64,000 nucleotides of DNA, from contig NZ_CP100604.1 in the NCBI RefSeq assembly GCF_031202265.1, forward strand, positions 3,578,501 to 3,642,500, read 5' to 3'. This document shows positions 47,097-56,847 of the stretch, piece after piece. The notes below the pieces were generated by a model. That model was given only the letters and a program-made list of their open reading frames with translations. It made no database searches and was not told where the DNA came from. Both the position numbers and the translations under genes were made by a program. Positions within the stretch are counted from its first letter, which is position 1; the number at the start of each line of letters is the position of its first letter. The stretch is from Bradyrhizobium sp. Ash2021 (GTDB lineage Bacteria > Pseudomonadota > Alphaproteobacteria > Rhizobiales > Xanthobacteraceae).

Positions 47097-47846
47097 ATGT
47101 CGAGACTACAGAACAAGGTCGCCGTGATTACCGGCGGCACCAGCGGGATTGGACTGGCAGCGGCACAGCGGTTCGTCGCCGAAGGGGCGTTCGTCTACAT
47201 CTTCGCCCGCCGTCAGGACGAATTGGACAAGACGGTCACCTCGATCGGCCGGAACATCGCCGGCGTCCAGGGCGACGTCCGCAAGCTCGAGGATCTCGAC
47301 CGCCTCTACGCCAGGGTCGCTTCCGATGGCCGCAAGCTCGACGTGGTGGTCGCCAATATCGGCGCCGTCGACAGCGTGAAACTTACCGATGTCACCATCG
47401 AGAGCTTCAACCACAATTTCGACGTCAACGCCCGCGGCGTGCTGTTCACGGTGCAGAAGTCGCTGCCGCTCCTGAACAATGGCGCATCCGTCATCCTGAC
47501 CAGCACGATCGCCGCCCTGCGCGGCTTCCCCGGTCGGAGCGCCTACGCCGCCTCCAAGACAGCACTGCGCTCCTATGCCCGGACCTGGACGATGGAGCTC
47601 AAGGACCGGGGCGTCCGGGTCAATACGATCACGCCGGGTCCTTGCGACACGCCGCTGATCGATGCCCAGGTCAGTTCGCCCGATGAGGCGGCCGCGGTCC
47701 GCGCCAAGCATGCCGCGAGCATCCCGCTCGGCCGCATGGCGCGGCCGGAAGAGATCGCGGCCGCGATGCTGTTCCTGGCCTCTGAGGACAGCAGCTTCGT
47801 CGCCGGCAGCGAACTGCTGGTCGATGGCGGCATGTGCTCCGTCTGA
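47097..47846 (+). CDS. SDR-family oxidoreductase, first of a tandem pair
   Basis: The 249-residue protein has TGGTSGIGLAAAQRF (cofactor motif), ARRQDELDK, the conserved N in VVANIGAVDS (a variant of NNAG), Ser in SVILTSTIAA and the catalytic YAASKTALRS, ending LLVDGGMCSV. The ATG at 47097 is preceded by GAGGAAG. It is followed 102 bases later by a paralogue, and the two share many aligned segments. The variant ANIGA in place of NNAG is common among SDR proteins annotated in this branch. The substrate is not known. Confidence 0.9.
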   Translation: MSRLQNKVAVITGGTSGIGLAAAQRFVAEGAFVYIFARRQDELDKTVTSIGRNIAGVQGDVRKLEDLDRLYARVASDGRKLDVVVANIGAVDSVKLTDVTIESFNHNFDVNARGVLFTVQKSLPLLNNGASVILTSTIAALRGFPGRSAYAASKTALRSYARTWTMELKDRGVRVNTITPGPCDTPLIDAQVSSPDEAAAVRAKHAASIPLGRMARPEEIAAAMLFLASEDSSFVAGSELLVDGGMCSV

Positions 47847-47948
47847 GCCAGCCCCAGGCGATCGTTTCCCGAGCGCTCCAACCGTCCGGCGCGCCGTTTT
47901 CCCGACCGGCCCAAGCGCGGCCGTTCCCATCTTGTAAAGAGGATTTCA

Positions 47949-48698
47949 ATGCCAAAGCTCCAAGGAAAAGTTGCCCTCGTCACTGGCGGCAGCAGCGGAA
48001 TAGGTCTCGCCACCGCCAAGCGCTTCGTTGAAGAAGGCGCCTTCGTCTACATCACCGGGCGCCGCCAGACCGAACTGGACAAGGCGGTATCGCTGATCGG
48101 CCGCAGCGTCGCCGCAGTGCGGGGTGACGTGTCCAACCTCGCCGATCTCGACCGACTCTACGTCAGGATTGCCAGCGAGAAGGGGAAGATCGATATCCTC
48201 TTTGCCGGGGCGGGTATCGTCGATCCTCAGCCGCTCGCCGAGATGACGGAAGAAAGCTTCGACAAGCTCTTTGCGATTAACACGCGGGCTTTGGCCTTCA
48301 CGGTGAAGAAGGCCCTGCCGCTTTTGAATGACGGCGGGGCGATCATTGTGATCACCTCGATCGCCGAGAACAAGGGCATCCCCGGCTTCACCGCCTACAG
48401 CGCCACCAAGGCTGCAGTCCGCTCCTTCGTCCGCACCTGGACGGCTGAGTTGAAGGATCGTCGCATCCGGGTCAATGCGATCAGCCCGGGACCGATCGAC
48501 ACGCCGATCTTCGAGCAGCAGGCGCCGACCAAGGAGGGGGCCGACCAAGCCCGCGCCCAGTTCGCCGCGGCCGTCCCGTTCGGGCGGCTCGGCCGCCCGG
48601 AGGAGATCGCGTCGACCGCCTTGTTCCTCGCTTCTGACGAAGCAAGCTTCATCGCAGGCGTGGACCTCCCAGTCGATGGCGGCTTGACCGCGATCTGA
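47949..48698 (+). CDS. SDR-family oxidoreductase, second of a tandem pair
   Basis: This 249-residue protein parallels the preceding gene: TGGSSGIGLATAKRF, TGRRQTELDKAVSLIG, LFAGAGIVDPQPL, and the catalytic TAYSATKAAVRSFV with ending VDLPVDGGLTAI. Equal lengths and matching motif order show a tandem duplication. The NNAG position reads AGAG. AGAGGA lies upstream of the ATG at 47949. Both genes are on one strand with a methyltransferase following. Confidence 0.9.
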   Translation: MPKLQGKVALVTGGSSGIGLATAKRFVEEGAFVYITGRRQTELDKAVSLIGRSVAAVRGDVSNLADLDRLYVRIASEKGKIDILFAGAGIVDPQPLAEMTEESFDKLFAINTRALAFTVKKALPLLNDGGAIIVITSIAENKGIPGFTAYSATKAAVRSFVRTWTAELKDRRIRVNAISPGPIDTPIFEQQAPTKEGADQARAQFAAAVPFGRLGRPEEIASTALFLASDEASFIAGVDLPVDGGLTAI

Positions 48699-48820
48699 AT
48701 CTGTCGGCGTAAGACGGCACCACCATACAAACACCGAGGGGGAGGTGGTATGCTTGTCGCTGAGTATCGGAGGCGTGGCCATTCCAGCATTCCCCGTGAT
48801 CGCGGGCCGGAGAGACGCTT

Positions 48821-49459
48821 ATGAACGATGCGAGCCGAAAGGCCCATTGGGAGAATGTCTACCGCACGAAGGCGGAGAACGAGGTCAGTTGGTTTCAGGA
48901 GAGCCCCGCACCCTCGCTCGAATTGATCGACCTTGCCAGGCCTGCGCCTGCCGCCGCCGTCGTGGACGTCGGCGGGGGAGCGTCACATCTCGTTGATGCG
49001 CTGATCGACCGCGGCTTCATCAATGTGACCGTATTGGATCTGTCGGAAGCGGCGCTTGACGCTGCCAGGACCCGGCTCGGTGACAGAGCGACGAGGGCGC
49101 GGTGGATCGCGGCAGATGTCACAAAATGGCACCCGACACAGCTTTTCGATATCTGGCATGACCGCGCCGCCTTCCATTTCCTCACCACAGCGGCCGATCA
49201 GGCCGCTTATGTCGAGCGGCTTGAGAAAGCCGTCAAGCCGGGCGGCCATGTCATCATTGGCACGTTCGCGATGAATGGTCCCGAGCGTTGCAGCGGCTTG
49301 CCGATCGTCTGTCATGACGCCGCGAGCCTCGGCAGGGCGCTGGGAGGCGATTTCGAATTGCTTCACACCCGCCTCCACGATCATGCGACCCCATGGGCCG
49401 CCATTCAGCATTTTCAGTTTTCGGTATTCCGGAGGCTGATCGAGGGCGTGAACCCATAA
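48821..49459 (+). CDS. class I SAM-dependent methyltransferase
   Basis: The 212-residue protein has motif I VVDVGGGASHLVDALIDRG near residues 46-64, an acidic end of strand 2 (VTVLDLSEAALDAAR), and WHDRAAFHFLT at the substrate face. It is a TPMT- or UbiE-like class I methyltransferase with substrate unknown. The N-terminus (HWENVYRTKAENEVSWFQES) matches a group of small bacterial methyltransferases. The ATG at 48821 overlaps no other gene. It may be transcribed with the tandem SDR genes, 122 bases upstream. Confidence 0.86.
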   Translation: MNDASRKAHWENVYRTKAENEVSWFQESPAPSLELIDLARPAPAAAVVDVGGGASHLVDALIDRGFINVTVLDLSEAALDAARTRLGDRATRARWIAADVTKWHPTQLFDIWHDRAAFHFLTTAADQAAYVERLEKAVKPGGHVIIGTFAMNGPERCSGLPIVCHDAASLGRALGGDFELLHTRLHDHATPWAAIQHFQFSVFRRLIEGVNP

Positions 49460-49613
49460 TTCGGAGTGGTCGGCGGACGTCCGCTATGGTGGGCACGCCG
49501 GACTCACGTCGGACATCGCGAGAGGTCCGAAAAGCGCCAAAACCGGACTCATGCACTGTAACAAAAGAAGCCTGTTCGATTACTGCGTCGGCACAGCCGC
49601 CGGCCACGGTCGA

Positions 49614-52199
49614 TCAACTTCTGCGCAAAGCGCTAGCCGTGCTTGACGTCGGCGGCACGCCGGATGGTTTCAATAATCTCAGAGGCGTAATATCATGGAT
49701 AAAATCTCTTAGCGCCTCGGTATCGAACGGCTTACGCAGTACCCTTACATTTGGGGGAGCTGCGTTTGCCGCATCGCTGTAACCGGTCGTAAGGACCACC
49801 GGCAAATTGGGATACCGCGAACGGATTTCTCTCGTAAGTCCGACACCGTCGATGGTCCCTGGCATGACGATATCGCTGAAGACGAGATCGATCTTCGTCC
49901 CGGCTTCCAGCAGTTTTAATGCCGCTTCGGCCGAATCTCGATAGATGGTCTCATAGCCCAAATGCTCGAACATCGAGGATGTTACTTCCGCCACATCAGC
50001 GCTGTCGTCGACAACGAGGACCGTCTGCCGTTGCGAATGCTGTGTTCTTGTTTTAGCAGCGGAGGCCTCTTTGCTGGTGATTTGCTCGTCCGCACAAGAC
50101 GGTAAATAGACCGTAATCGTTGTTCCTTTTCCGACCTCGCTGTTTGCCGTCACCGTTCCACCGGCCTGGTGCGCAAAACCATATACCTGCGACAAACCGA
50201 GCCCGGTTCCTTTGCCGACCTCTTTGGTTGTGAAAAAAGGATCGAACATCTTGGACAGAAGATTTGGCGGAATACCAGTGCCCGTATCGCTAAACGTTAT
50301 CGCAAGGAAGGCGCCGATCTCCTGATTCGCCGTCACCTCGTTGACGGATAGCGTGAATGTGCCGCCGTTTGGCATTGCGTCGCGGGCATTGACGGCGATA
50401 TTGACAATCGCAAGTTCCAGTTCGGCGAGGTCCACTTTAACCGGCCAAACCCCGTCACCAATATTTTCGTTATACACAATGTTCCCGCGCAGCGAGCTTT
50501 CAATCATGGTCCGCATGTTCTTTATGGAAGCATTCAAATCGACGACCGTCGGGCTAAGATGCTGATGACGAGAGAATGTCAATAATTGGCGTGTGAGACT
50601 TTCTCCGCGCTTGGCCGCGGTCTGTATGGCTTCGATTGCTTTTGGCAGTTTCGGATCAAGTAGGCGTGCAAAGATCTGGGCGCTACCTCCAATGATCATC
50701 AATAGATTGTTGAAGTCGTGCGCAATCCCGCCAGTTAATTTGCCGATTGCCTCCATTTTCTGCGACATCGCAAGCTGTTCGCGTGCCTGGACCAGTTTCT
50801 CTTCCGCGTCGCGTCGCTCGGTTGCATCCCGGAGGATATTGATAAAGCCGGCCAGATTTCCAGCGTCATCACGGTTCGACGAGACCGAGCCGGTGATGAA
50901 AAACGGCGTGCCATTTTTTCTGATGCGCCAACCTTCAACTTCGTGCTTGCCTCTTTGGATTGCCAATTCCAGTGCGTGGTTTGGTGCGCCCGCGCGGCGC
51001 TCGTCCGGTCGATAAAATATTCCAAAATGCTTGCCGATAATTTCGTCCGCGGTGTAGCCCATGATTTTTTGTGCGGCGCTATTCCAGCTTGCAACGTGCC
51101 CTTCTTTGTCGAGCGCAAAAATTGCATAGTCGACAACGCCTTCGATTAAAGTTTGGAAGTGGCGTTTGACGCTGTTGAGCACCAAAGTTTTCCGTTCAAT
51201 CTGACGGTTCAATTGGTTCTGCACAGAAAGCAAATGGGCTTCGGTGTTTTGGCGTGTCGAAATTGCTGCAGCCAACGCGAGAGGCGGCGCTGTTATGCTG
51301 ATCGAAAGCACGAGCATCGATAGCAGGGCTCCATTCAGATCCGTTTTTGGAAATGGATCGCTACCCACCGAGAAACCCCACACGGCGATTCCGAAGAAAA
51401 TGAGCGCGGCTGAGGCGACGTTGCGTTGATTACCGCGCAAACCAGCCCACATCAACGGTAGTAAAACCAGAAAGCCAAGAAGACTCCGATACGGCAGCCT
51501 CACGTTGAGGTCATCGCTGATGAGGTTACTGCCGATGAGCGGGCTGTAAGCAACGATCCCGATGACGCTCACGAGAACACAGACTACGACGGATTCCAGC
51601 AGCTTCCATTCGGAAAAACCGCGCAAAGGCATCGTCGCCCAGAGCACGACGACCGGAGCAATAACCAAGGTCCCGGCCGCGTCTGCAAGCCACCAGGTTA
51701 ACCAGGTGAAGACAGAATCGTAAAGACCGGGTGTGTTGGCGAGAACGAATCCTGCCAGGGCGACGGTTGAACTAATTATCGTGGTCGGCACAAAGGAAAT
51801 AATTGCAAACTTTGCGACATCAGGGGGGGTATCAAACGTCTGGTGACCGTTCGACCAGCGACCAATCAGCCATGCCCCGGCAAACGCGGCGAGGAGAGTA
51901 CCGATCCCGACTGAGCCCAACTCCAGGAGCGATCGGCCGGCCATGAGGTAAGGCGAGAGAGACCCCGCTAAAATCGCGGGCCAAATCCGATAGCCGCGCA
52001 GCAGGACCAGCGCGAGCGCGAACCCGGTTGGTGGCCACAACGGCGTCGCGGCCGGATTAATCGCGGGTAGCAACAGCGCGGACCCGGCAAGGCCACTGTA
52101 ACTCGCGGCGAGTATCAAAAGTTCGACCAGGTAGGTCGCAGTACTCCGGGCGCTGCCAAACGCGGAAATCCTGACTTTACCGAACCTTGCCCTTTCCAT
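49614..52199 (-). CDS. MASE1-PAS hybrid histidine kinase
   Basis: The 861-residue sensor has an N-terminal MASE1 domain of about eight membrane segments (PLWPPTGFALALVLLRGYR is its signature) over about residues 10-310, then a PAS domain (VDYAIFALDKEGHVASWNSA), dimerisation His494 in IAHDFNNLLMII, an ATPase domain (AIVNIAVNARDAMP, DTGTGIPPNL, GTGLGLSQVY), and a C-terminal receiver with Asp in FSDIVMPGTIDGVGL. It can phosphorylate its own receiver; no output partner is nearby. The ATG at 52199 has AAAGGA 8 bases upstream. The coding sequence is more A/T-rich than its neighbours, which hints at transfer. Confidence 0.92.
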   Translation of the reverse strand: MERARFGKVRISAFGSARSTATYLVELLILAASYSGLAGSALLLPAINPAATPLWPPTGFALALVLLRGYRIWPAILAGSLSPYLMAGRSLLELGSVGIGTLLAAFAGAWLIGRWSNGHQTFDTPPDVAKFAIISFVPTTIISSTVALAGFVLANTPGLYDSVFTWLTWWLADAAGTLVIAPVVVLWATMPLRGFSEWKLLESVVVCVLVSVIGIVAYSPLIGSNLISDDLNVRLPYRSLLGFLVLLPLMWAGLRGNQRNVASAALIFFGIAVWGFSVGSDPFPKTDLNGALLSMLVLSISITAPPLALAAAISTRQNTEAHLLSVQNQLNRQIERKTLVLNSVKRHFQTLIEGVVDYAIFALDKEGHVASWNSAAQKIMGYTADEIIGKHFGIFYRPDERRAGAPNHALELAIQRGKHEVEGWRIRKNGTPFFITGSVSSNRDDAGNLAGFINILRDATERRDAEEKLVQAREQLAMSQKMEAIGKLTGGIAHDFNNLLMIIGGSAQIFARLLDPKLPKAIEAIQTAAKRGESLTRQLLTFSRHQHLSPTVVDLNASIKNMRTMIESSLRGNIVYNENIGDGVWPVKVDLAELELAIVNIAVNARDAMPNGGTFTLSVNEVTANQEIGAFLAITFSDTGTGIPPNLLSKMFDPFFTTKEVGKGTGLGLSQVYGFAHQAGGTVTANSEVGKGTTITVYLPSCADEQITSKEASAAKTRTQHSQRQTVLVVDDSADVAEVTSSMFEHLGYETIYRDSAEAALKLLEAGTKIDLVFSDIVMPGTIDGVGLTREIRSRYPNLPVVLTTGYSDAANAAPPNVRVLRKPFDTEALRDFIHDITPLRLLKPSGVPPTSSTASALRRS

Positions 52200-52411
52200 C
52201 ACAAATCCTTTGCGGTGGGGGACCTCGCTCCAAGGTGACAGTCTACAGGTTCAATGGCGTGTCTTGAAAGGGGACAAACCCGGCAGCAAGCTGTTCACCG
52301 GTCTTGCTCCGAGCGCAGTAATTCTACGATGGAGCCACGAAATATTCACTATTAAGCCAATTTTCCGGAACCAAGTTCCGTCGTCCTGTTGGATACCCAT
52401 AGGGGCACAAC

Positions 52412-52582
52412 ATGAACTTTTTTAGTGCTCGCAAGCTGATCGGCGAAGAGACTAAGGAAGAGCTCAGGTGCATTCGCTGCGGTGATCGGCCCACCATCGT
52501 TCAGGTAATGCTTGACCCGCGCACGGGCAAAACCCTTCGCATGTACGAATGCCGGTGCGGTGAGCGCATCTGGGACGATTAA
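52412..52582 (+). CDS. 56-residue four-cysteine zinc-ribbon-like protein
   Basis: The reading frame starts MNFFSARKLIGEETKEELRC and ends ECRCGERIWDD. Cys pairs in CIRCG and in CRCG suit binding of one zinc ion in a ribbon fold, as in small nucleic-acid-binding or regulatory proteins. The upstream AGGGG lies 6 bases before the ATG. It is divergent from the MASE1 kinase and lies 47 bases from the end of the next kinase. I do not recognise a named family; the codon use and motif support a real gene. Confidence 0.6.
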   Translation: MNFFSARKLIGEETKEELRCIRCGDRPTIVQVMLDPRTGKTLRMYECRCGERIWDD

Positions 52583-52629
52583 GGCCGCCGCCTGCGACCC
52601 GGTCGATCGAGGCTCTCTGACGCGCCACA

Positions 52630-54930
52630 TCAAGCGGCGACCTGAACCTTTTCCTTTGCCTTTCGCCCATCGCGCGGCAGCGTGATGCGAACCACGGTGC
52701 CGGTGCCGAGTTTCGAGCGCAGCCGCATCGTGCCGCCGTGCAGATTGGTCAGCGACCGCGCAATCGCCAGCCCCAGTCCCGAGCCCTGATAGGTTTTTGT
52801 CAGTTGGCTCTCGACCTGCTCGAACGGCTTGCCCAGCCGCCGCAGCGAATCCGGGGCGATCCCGATGCCGGTGTCGGCGATCACCAGCACGATTGAATCG
52901 CTCAACACCTGGCTGCGGACGATGACCTTGCCGTCATCGGGGGTGAACTTCACGGCATTGGACAACAAATTGACGATGATCTGCTTGACGGCGCGGCGAT
53001 CGGCCACCACGGAAATCGCGCTTTCGAAATCCGCGTCCAGCGTCAGATGTTTGTCCTCGGCGCGTCCGGACACCACGCGCAGCGATTCCGCCAGTATCTT
53101 CGGCAGATCGAGCGGCTCCATGTCGAGCTTCATGCGGCCGGCTTCGATCTTCGACATGTCGAGGATGTCGTTGATGACTTCGAGCAGATATTTGCCGCTG
53201 GTGAGGATGTCGTGGCAGTATTCCTGATACTTGTCGGAGCCGAGCGTTCCGAACATGCCGCTTCCCATGATCTCGGAGAATCCGATGATGGCGTTGAGTG
53301 GCGTGCGCAATTCGTGGCTCATATTGGCCAGGAATTTCGATTTGGAATGGTTGGCTTCCTCGGCGCGGTTCTTCTCCTGCGAGTATTTTTCGGCCAAATC
53401 GGCAAGCTCGGCCTGCGAACGCTTCAGGTCGAGCACGTTGGCGCGCAGGCGCAAATCGTTGTCGACGAGCTTCTGCTCGTGCTCCTTGATGCGGGTGATG
53501 TCGGTGCCGACCGAAACATAGCCGCCATCCTTGGTGCGGCGCTCGCTGATATGGAGCCAGCTGCCGTCGTCGAGCTGCGCCTCGAAGGTGCGCGCGCCCG
53601 GCGCCTGCGCGCCGGTCTCCTGCAGCCGGGTGCGGACCTCCGGCATGCTGCCGACCTCGATCACGGTCTCATAGGAGGTGCCCGGCGTGACCGCCGAGTC
53701 CGGAAGCTTGTGCAGGCGCTGGAAGTGCGAGTTGCAGAGCACGAGGCGGTCTTCGGCGTCCCACAGCACGAAGGCTTCCGGAATGGTCTCGATCGCGTCG
53801 CGCAGCCGCAGATCGGCCTCCACCGTCTTCTCCGCGAGGCTCTTCTGCTCGGTGATGTCGACGGCGATGCCGATCAAATGCAGGCCGTTATCGGCGGCGG
53901 CCTGGCTGAGCTCGCAGCGGACGCGCAGCCAGATCCAGTGGCCGCCGGTGTGCTGCATGCGAAAGGTCTGGTCGATGTGGTGGATCTGGCCGGAGATCAG
54001 CTGGTCGGCGATCTCGAACAGGTCGATGTCGTCGGATTTCACCAGTGCGTTGACCTCGCCAAAGGTGAGCAGGTCGTTGCGGGAGTCCAGCCCCAGCATG
54101 GTGAACATCGACGCCGACCAGAATATCCGGCCGCGCGACAGATCCCAGTCCCACAAGCCGCAGCGTCCGCGGTTGAGCGCGGTATCGATCCGGCCGCGCA
54201 CCGCGTCATTGATGAGATCGCCCTCGCGGGCGCGGGTCGACTGCCAGTGGAAGGCAAAGCCGAGGATCAGCACGACGAAGCCGGTGGTTGCGGACAGCGT
54301 GACCGACAGCGCGGCATCGGAGCCCCACAGCGGTTCGTTTTTTTCCTGGATGACGGTGACCTGGCCGGGCAGCGATTTGACCAGCCGCGAAATGGCCATC
54401 GCGCCGTTGCCGTTGGGCAGGATCATGTCGCTGACGGTGCCCTGCTGGCCCGGCGCGGCGAGCAGCTGCGCGGTGCTGATGACGTCGAGGATGCCGTCGC
54501 TGTCGCCGAGGCTCTCGACGGGGACGCGGGCCAGCACGCGATGGTCCGCGCCGGTGACGATGACATGACGCCCGGGGGCGAAGCCCCACGACGGAATGAG
54601 ATCGGGCAGCAACGCCTGCAGGCGCTCGATGCTCGTCACGCGATCCTGCCGGACCGAGGAGACGCGGTCGAGGCGCTCGGCCAGCATGTCGGAGAGCGCC
54701 GAGAGGTCGAGCTTCATCGCGGCGCGTTTTTGCCGGCTCTGGTCGATCACCTGCACGAAGGCGCCGAGACAGATGGTGATCAGGAAGGCGATGATGAGGG
54801 TAGGTACCGCCCGGCGGAGCGCTGGCTCCGCGGTCAGCAGCCTGTGATAGGCAGGTTTCGCGATCGATTGCGCCAATCCCTTGATCGAATCGGATTGGAC
54901 GCACGCGTTCGCCGCATGCGCGCGCGCCAT
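52630..54930 (-). CDS. membrane PAS-domain histidine kinase
   Basis: The 766-residue kinase has two membrane segments (about residues 30-55, LIIAFLITICLGAFVQVI, and 205-230, VTLSATTGFVVLILGFAF) flanking a periplasmic domain. Two or more PAS domains follow (RCGLWDWDLSRGRIFWSASM, and AFVLWDAEDRLVLCNSHF), a coiled segment, dimerisation His539 in MSHELRTPLNAIIGFSE, and an ATPase domain with NLLSNAVKFTPD, DTGIGIAPD and GSGLGLAIA. It resembles PleC/DivJ-type cell-cycle kinases in this architecture. There is no receiver. The ATG at 54930 is my choice; a GTG at 54981 is an alternative. Confidence 0.9.
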   Translation of the reverse strand: MARAHAANACVQSDSIKGLAQSIAKPAYHRLLTAEPALRRAVPTLIIAFLITICLGAFVQVIDQSRQKRAAMKLDLSALSDMLAERLDRVSSVRQDRVTSIERLQALLPDLIPSWGFAPGRHVIVTGADHRVLARVPVESLGDSDGILDVISTAQLLAAPGQQGTVSDMILPNGNGAMAISRLVKSLPGQVTVIQEKNEPLWGSDAALSVTLSATTGFVVLILGFAFHWQSTRAREGDLINDAVRGRIDTALNRGRCGLWDWDLSRGRIFWSASMFTMLGLDSRNDLLTFGEVNALVKSDDIDLFEIADQLISGQIHHIDQTFRMQHTGGHWIWLRVRCELSQAAADNGLHLIGIAVDITEQKSLAEKTVEADLRLRDAIETIPEAFVLWDAEDRLVLCNSHFQRLHKLPDSAVTPGTSYETVIEVGSMPEVRTRLQETGAQAPGARTFEAQLDDGSWLHISERRTKDGGYVSVGTDITRIKEHEQKLVDNDLRLRANVLDLKRSQAELADLAEKYSQEKNRAEEANHSKSKFLANMSHELRTPLNAIIGFSEIMGSGMFGTLGSDKYQEYCHDILTSGKYLLEVINDILDMSKIEAGRMKLDMEPLDLPKILAESLRVVSGRAEDKHLTLDADFESAISVVADRRAVKQIIVNLLSNAVKFTPDDGKVIVRSQVLSDSIVLVIADTGIGIAPDSLRRLGKPFEQVESQLTKTYQGSGLGLAIARSLTNLHGGTMRLRSKLGTGTVVRITLPRDGRKAKEKVQVAA

Positions 54931-55121
54931 GCCTAAACCCCCAAAATATTCTTTTTGCACAATGTCCGGAAGGAGCCCCACGCCGCTTCCGAATCACAGC
55001 GATTTGAATCCAGTTTTCCGGGGCTGTCGAGAGTCAACGATTCGTTAATGCGAAATAAATCTTGTCCAACGGGGAATCGGGACTGCATGCGTGAGTCCGA
55101 AACGGGAACGGGTCCGTAATA

Positions 55122-56501
55122 TTACGCGTGCGGCGGTTCGGCGTGACTGATCACGCGCTTGATGGAAGGAAATGCGCGGCGCAACGCGCGCTCGATCTCG
55201 TCGACCTTCTCATGGACCTTGATGACGCTCATCGAGGGCGCGGCGCGGCAATGGAAGTTGACGATTTCGCCGGCGTCGGTGTTGCGCACCCGCACATTAT
55301 GGATGTCGTGGATGGCCCCATTGGCGGCAAAGCGCGACAGCGCGGCCTTGACGGCCTCGACGCGCTCGGGCGCGGCGTCGGTGCCGTGCGGCAATTCCGG
55401 CTCCAGCGGCTCGATGTGGGTATCGACCTCGACGTCCTCGCCAAAATCCTCGCGGATGCTCCGCTCCAGCGCGTGCGCGATGGCGTGGGCGGCCGTCAGC
55501 GCCATCTCGCCGTCGACTTCGAGGTCGATGCCGACAATGAGCTTGTCGCCGAGATTGTGCACGGTGACGTGGTGAATCGCGAGACCGGAATTGCGGGCGA
55601 TCACCATGATGCGCTCGCGCACGCTCTCATTGTCGCGCGCGACCGGCACCGCGGTGAAGGTGAGGTCGGCGTCGCCGAGCGCCTTGGCCACCGCAGCCTG
55701 CGCCGTCCGCTTGATCTGCTCGACGCGGTCGATCGGGTAGGTCCGCGGCACTTTTGCGATGGCGTCGATGAAATGCGTCGGCCCGACCATGCGCACGCGC
55801 AGCCGCTCGACACCGACCACGCCGGGTACCGACCGGATCGCCGCGGTGGCTTTCTCGGCGGCGCCTTCCGGCGCGCGATCGAGCAGGGTTTCCACGGTGG
55901 AGCGCGCCAGCCGCAAGCCCAGCAGCGCGATCATCACCGCAACCGCGATCGCAGCCGCCGCGTCACCCCAGACGTAACCCAGCCCCGAAAGCGCGAGACC
56001 GATGATGACGGCGATCGAACCCAGCACGTCGGAGGCAAAATGCAGCGCGTCGGCGGCCAGCGCCTGGCTTTTGGTGTCGCGCGCGGCGCGATGCAGCGCC
56101 CGCGCCCGCCAGAAATTGACGGCGATGTCGATCAGCAGCACCACGAACGGGATCGCCGACAGCGTCGGCGGCGGCGCGCCTTCGGTCAGGCGGCTCCAGG
56201 ACTCGACCAGGATGCCGCCGGCCAGCACGTAGAGCATCGCAATGACGCCGAGCGCGGACAGGCTCTCGATCTTGCCGTGGCCGTAATGATGTTCGTCGTC
56301 GGCGGGGCGGTCGGACACCCGCACCACCAGCCAGGTGATGACGGTCGCGACCACGTCGACCGACGAGTGCAGCGCCTCCGAGATCAGCGCCAGGCTGCCG
56401 ATGGCAATGCCGACCACGAATTTCGCCGCGGCCATGCCGGCGCTGGCGAAGATCGAAATCGCGGCGACGTTCGATTTGGTGCTGTGGTCATTGGCGTTCA
56501 T
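55122..56501 (-). CDS. cation diffusion facilitator metal exporter
   Basis: The 459-residue CDF transporter exchanges a divalent metal such as Zn, Co, Fe or Mn for protons at the inner membrane. Six membrane segments lie in residues 10-210. The transport-site HSSVD (helix 2) and ADALHFASDVLGS (helix 5) give the His/Asp metal ligands, and DEHHYGHGKIES is the family loop signature. The cytoplasmic part is long, about 250 residues, with two ferredoxin-like CTD domains rather than one. Metal choice cannot be settled from sequence. Confidence 0.93.
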   Translation of the reverse strand: MNANDHSTKSNVAAISIFASAGMAAAKFVVGIAIGSLALISEALHSSVDVVATVITWLVVRVSDRPADDEHHYGHGKIESLSALGVIAMLYVLAGGILVESWSRLTEGAPPPTLSAIPFVVLLIDIAVNFWRARALHRAARDTKSQALAADALHFASDVLGSIAVIIGLALSGLGYVWGDAAAAIAVAVMIALLGLRLARSTVETLLDRAPEGAAEKATAAIRSVPGVVGVERLRVRMVGPTHFIDAIAKVPRTYPIDRVEQIKRTAQAAVAKALGDADLTFTAVPVARDNESVRERIMVIARNSGLAIHHVTVHNLGDKLIVGIDLEVDGEMALTAAHAIAHALERSIREDFGEDVEVDTHIEPLEPELPHGTDAAPERVEAVKAALSRFAANGAIHDIHNVRVRNTDAGEIVNFHCRAAPSMSVIKVHEKVDEIERALRRAFPSIKRVISHAEPPHA

Positions 56502-56610
56502 GGGCGGCGGTTTAGCAGCCCATCCGCTAACATCAAGCGGCGATCCACAACCCTAGTCGCTACTCGCTTGCAGAAGCATATTTGTTGCGAATTGTTCTCA
56601 GTTAATGAGC

Positions 56611-56763
56611 CGTCATTGCGAGCCACCGGGTCGGCGCAAAGCGCCGCCCGATGACAGGCTCCGCGAAGCAATCCATCTTTCCGCATGCGAGGTGACAATG
56701 GATTGCTCTCGCGGAGCCTGTCATCGGGCGCGCATTCGCGCGACCCGTTGGCTCGCAATGACG
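56611..56763. repeat. long imperfect inverted repeat, CGTCATTGCGAG type
   Basis: CGTCATTGCGAGCC at 56611-56624 pairs with GGCTCGCAATGACG at 56750-56763, and the inner CCCGATGACAGGCTCCGCGA pairs with the matching TCGCGGAGCCTGTCATCGGG on the right (perfect 20-base arms). Both ends carry the same GCAATCC / GGATTGC core. This is a known style of dispersed Bradyrhizobium repeat. Confidence 0.82.
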
Positions 56764-56847
56764 TGGCTTCCACAGAATACGACTCCGCACTCTCGCGGCG
56801 CGATGCGCCCGAGCTGTTAATGACTGGTTCGCCCAAAGAAATAGAGG

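Noticed and set aside
53047..54936. 629-residue plus-strand frame
   Set aside because: Antisense to the PAS kinase, with no protein-like segments.
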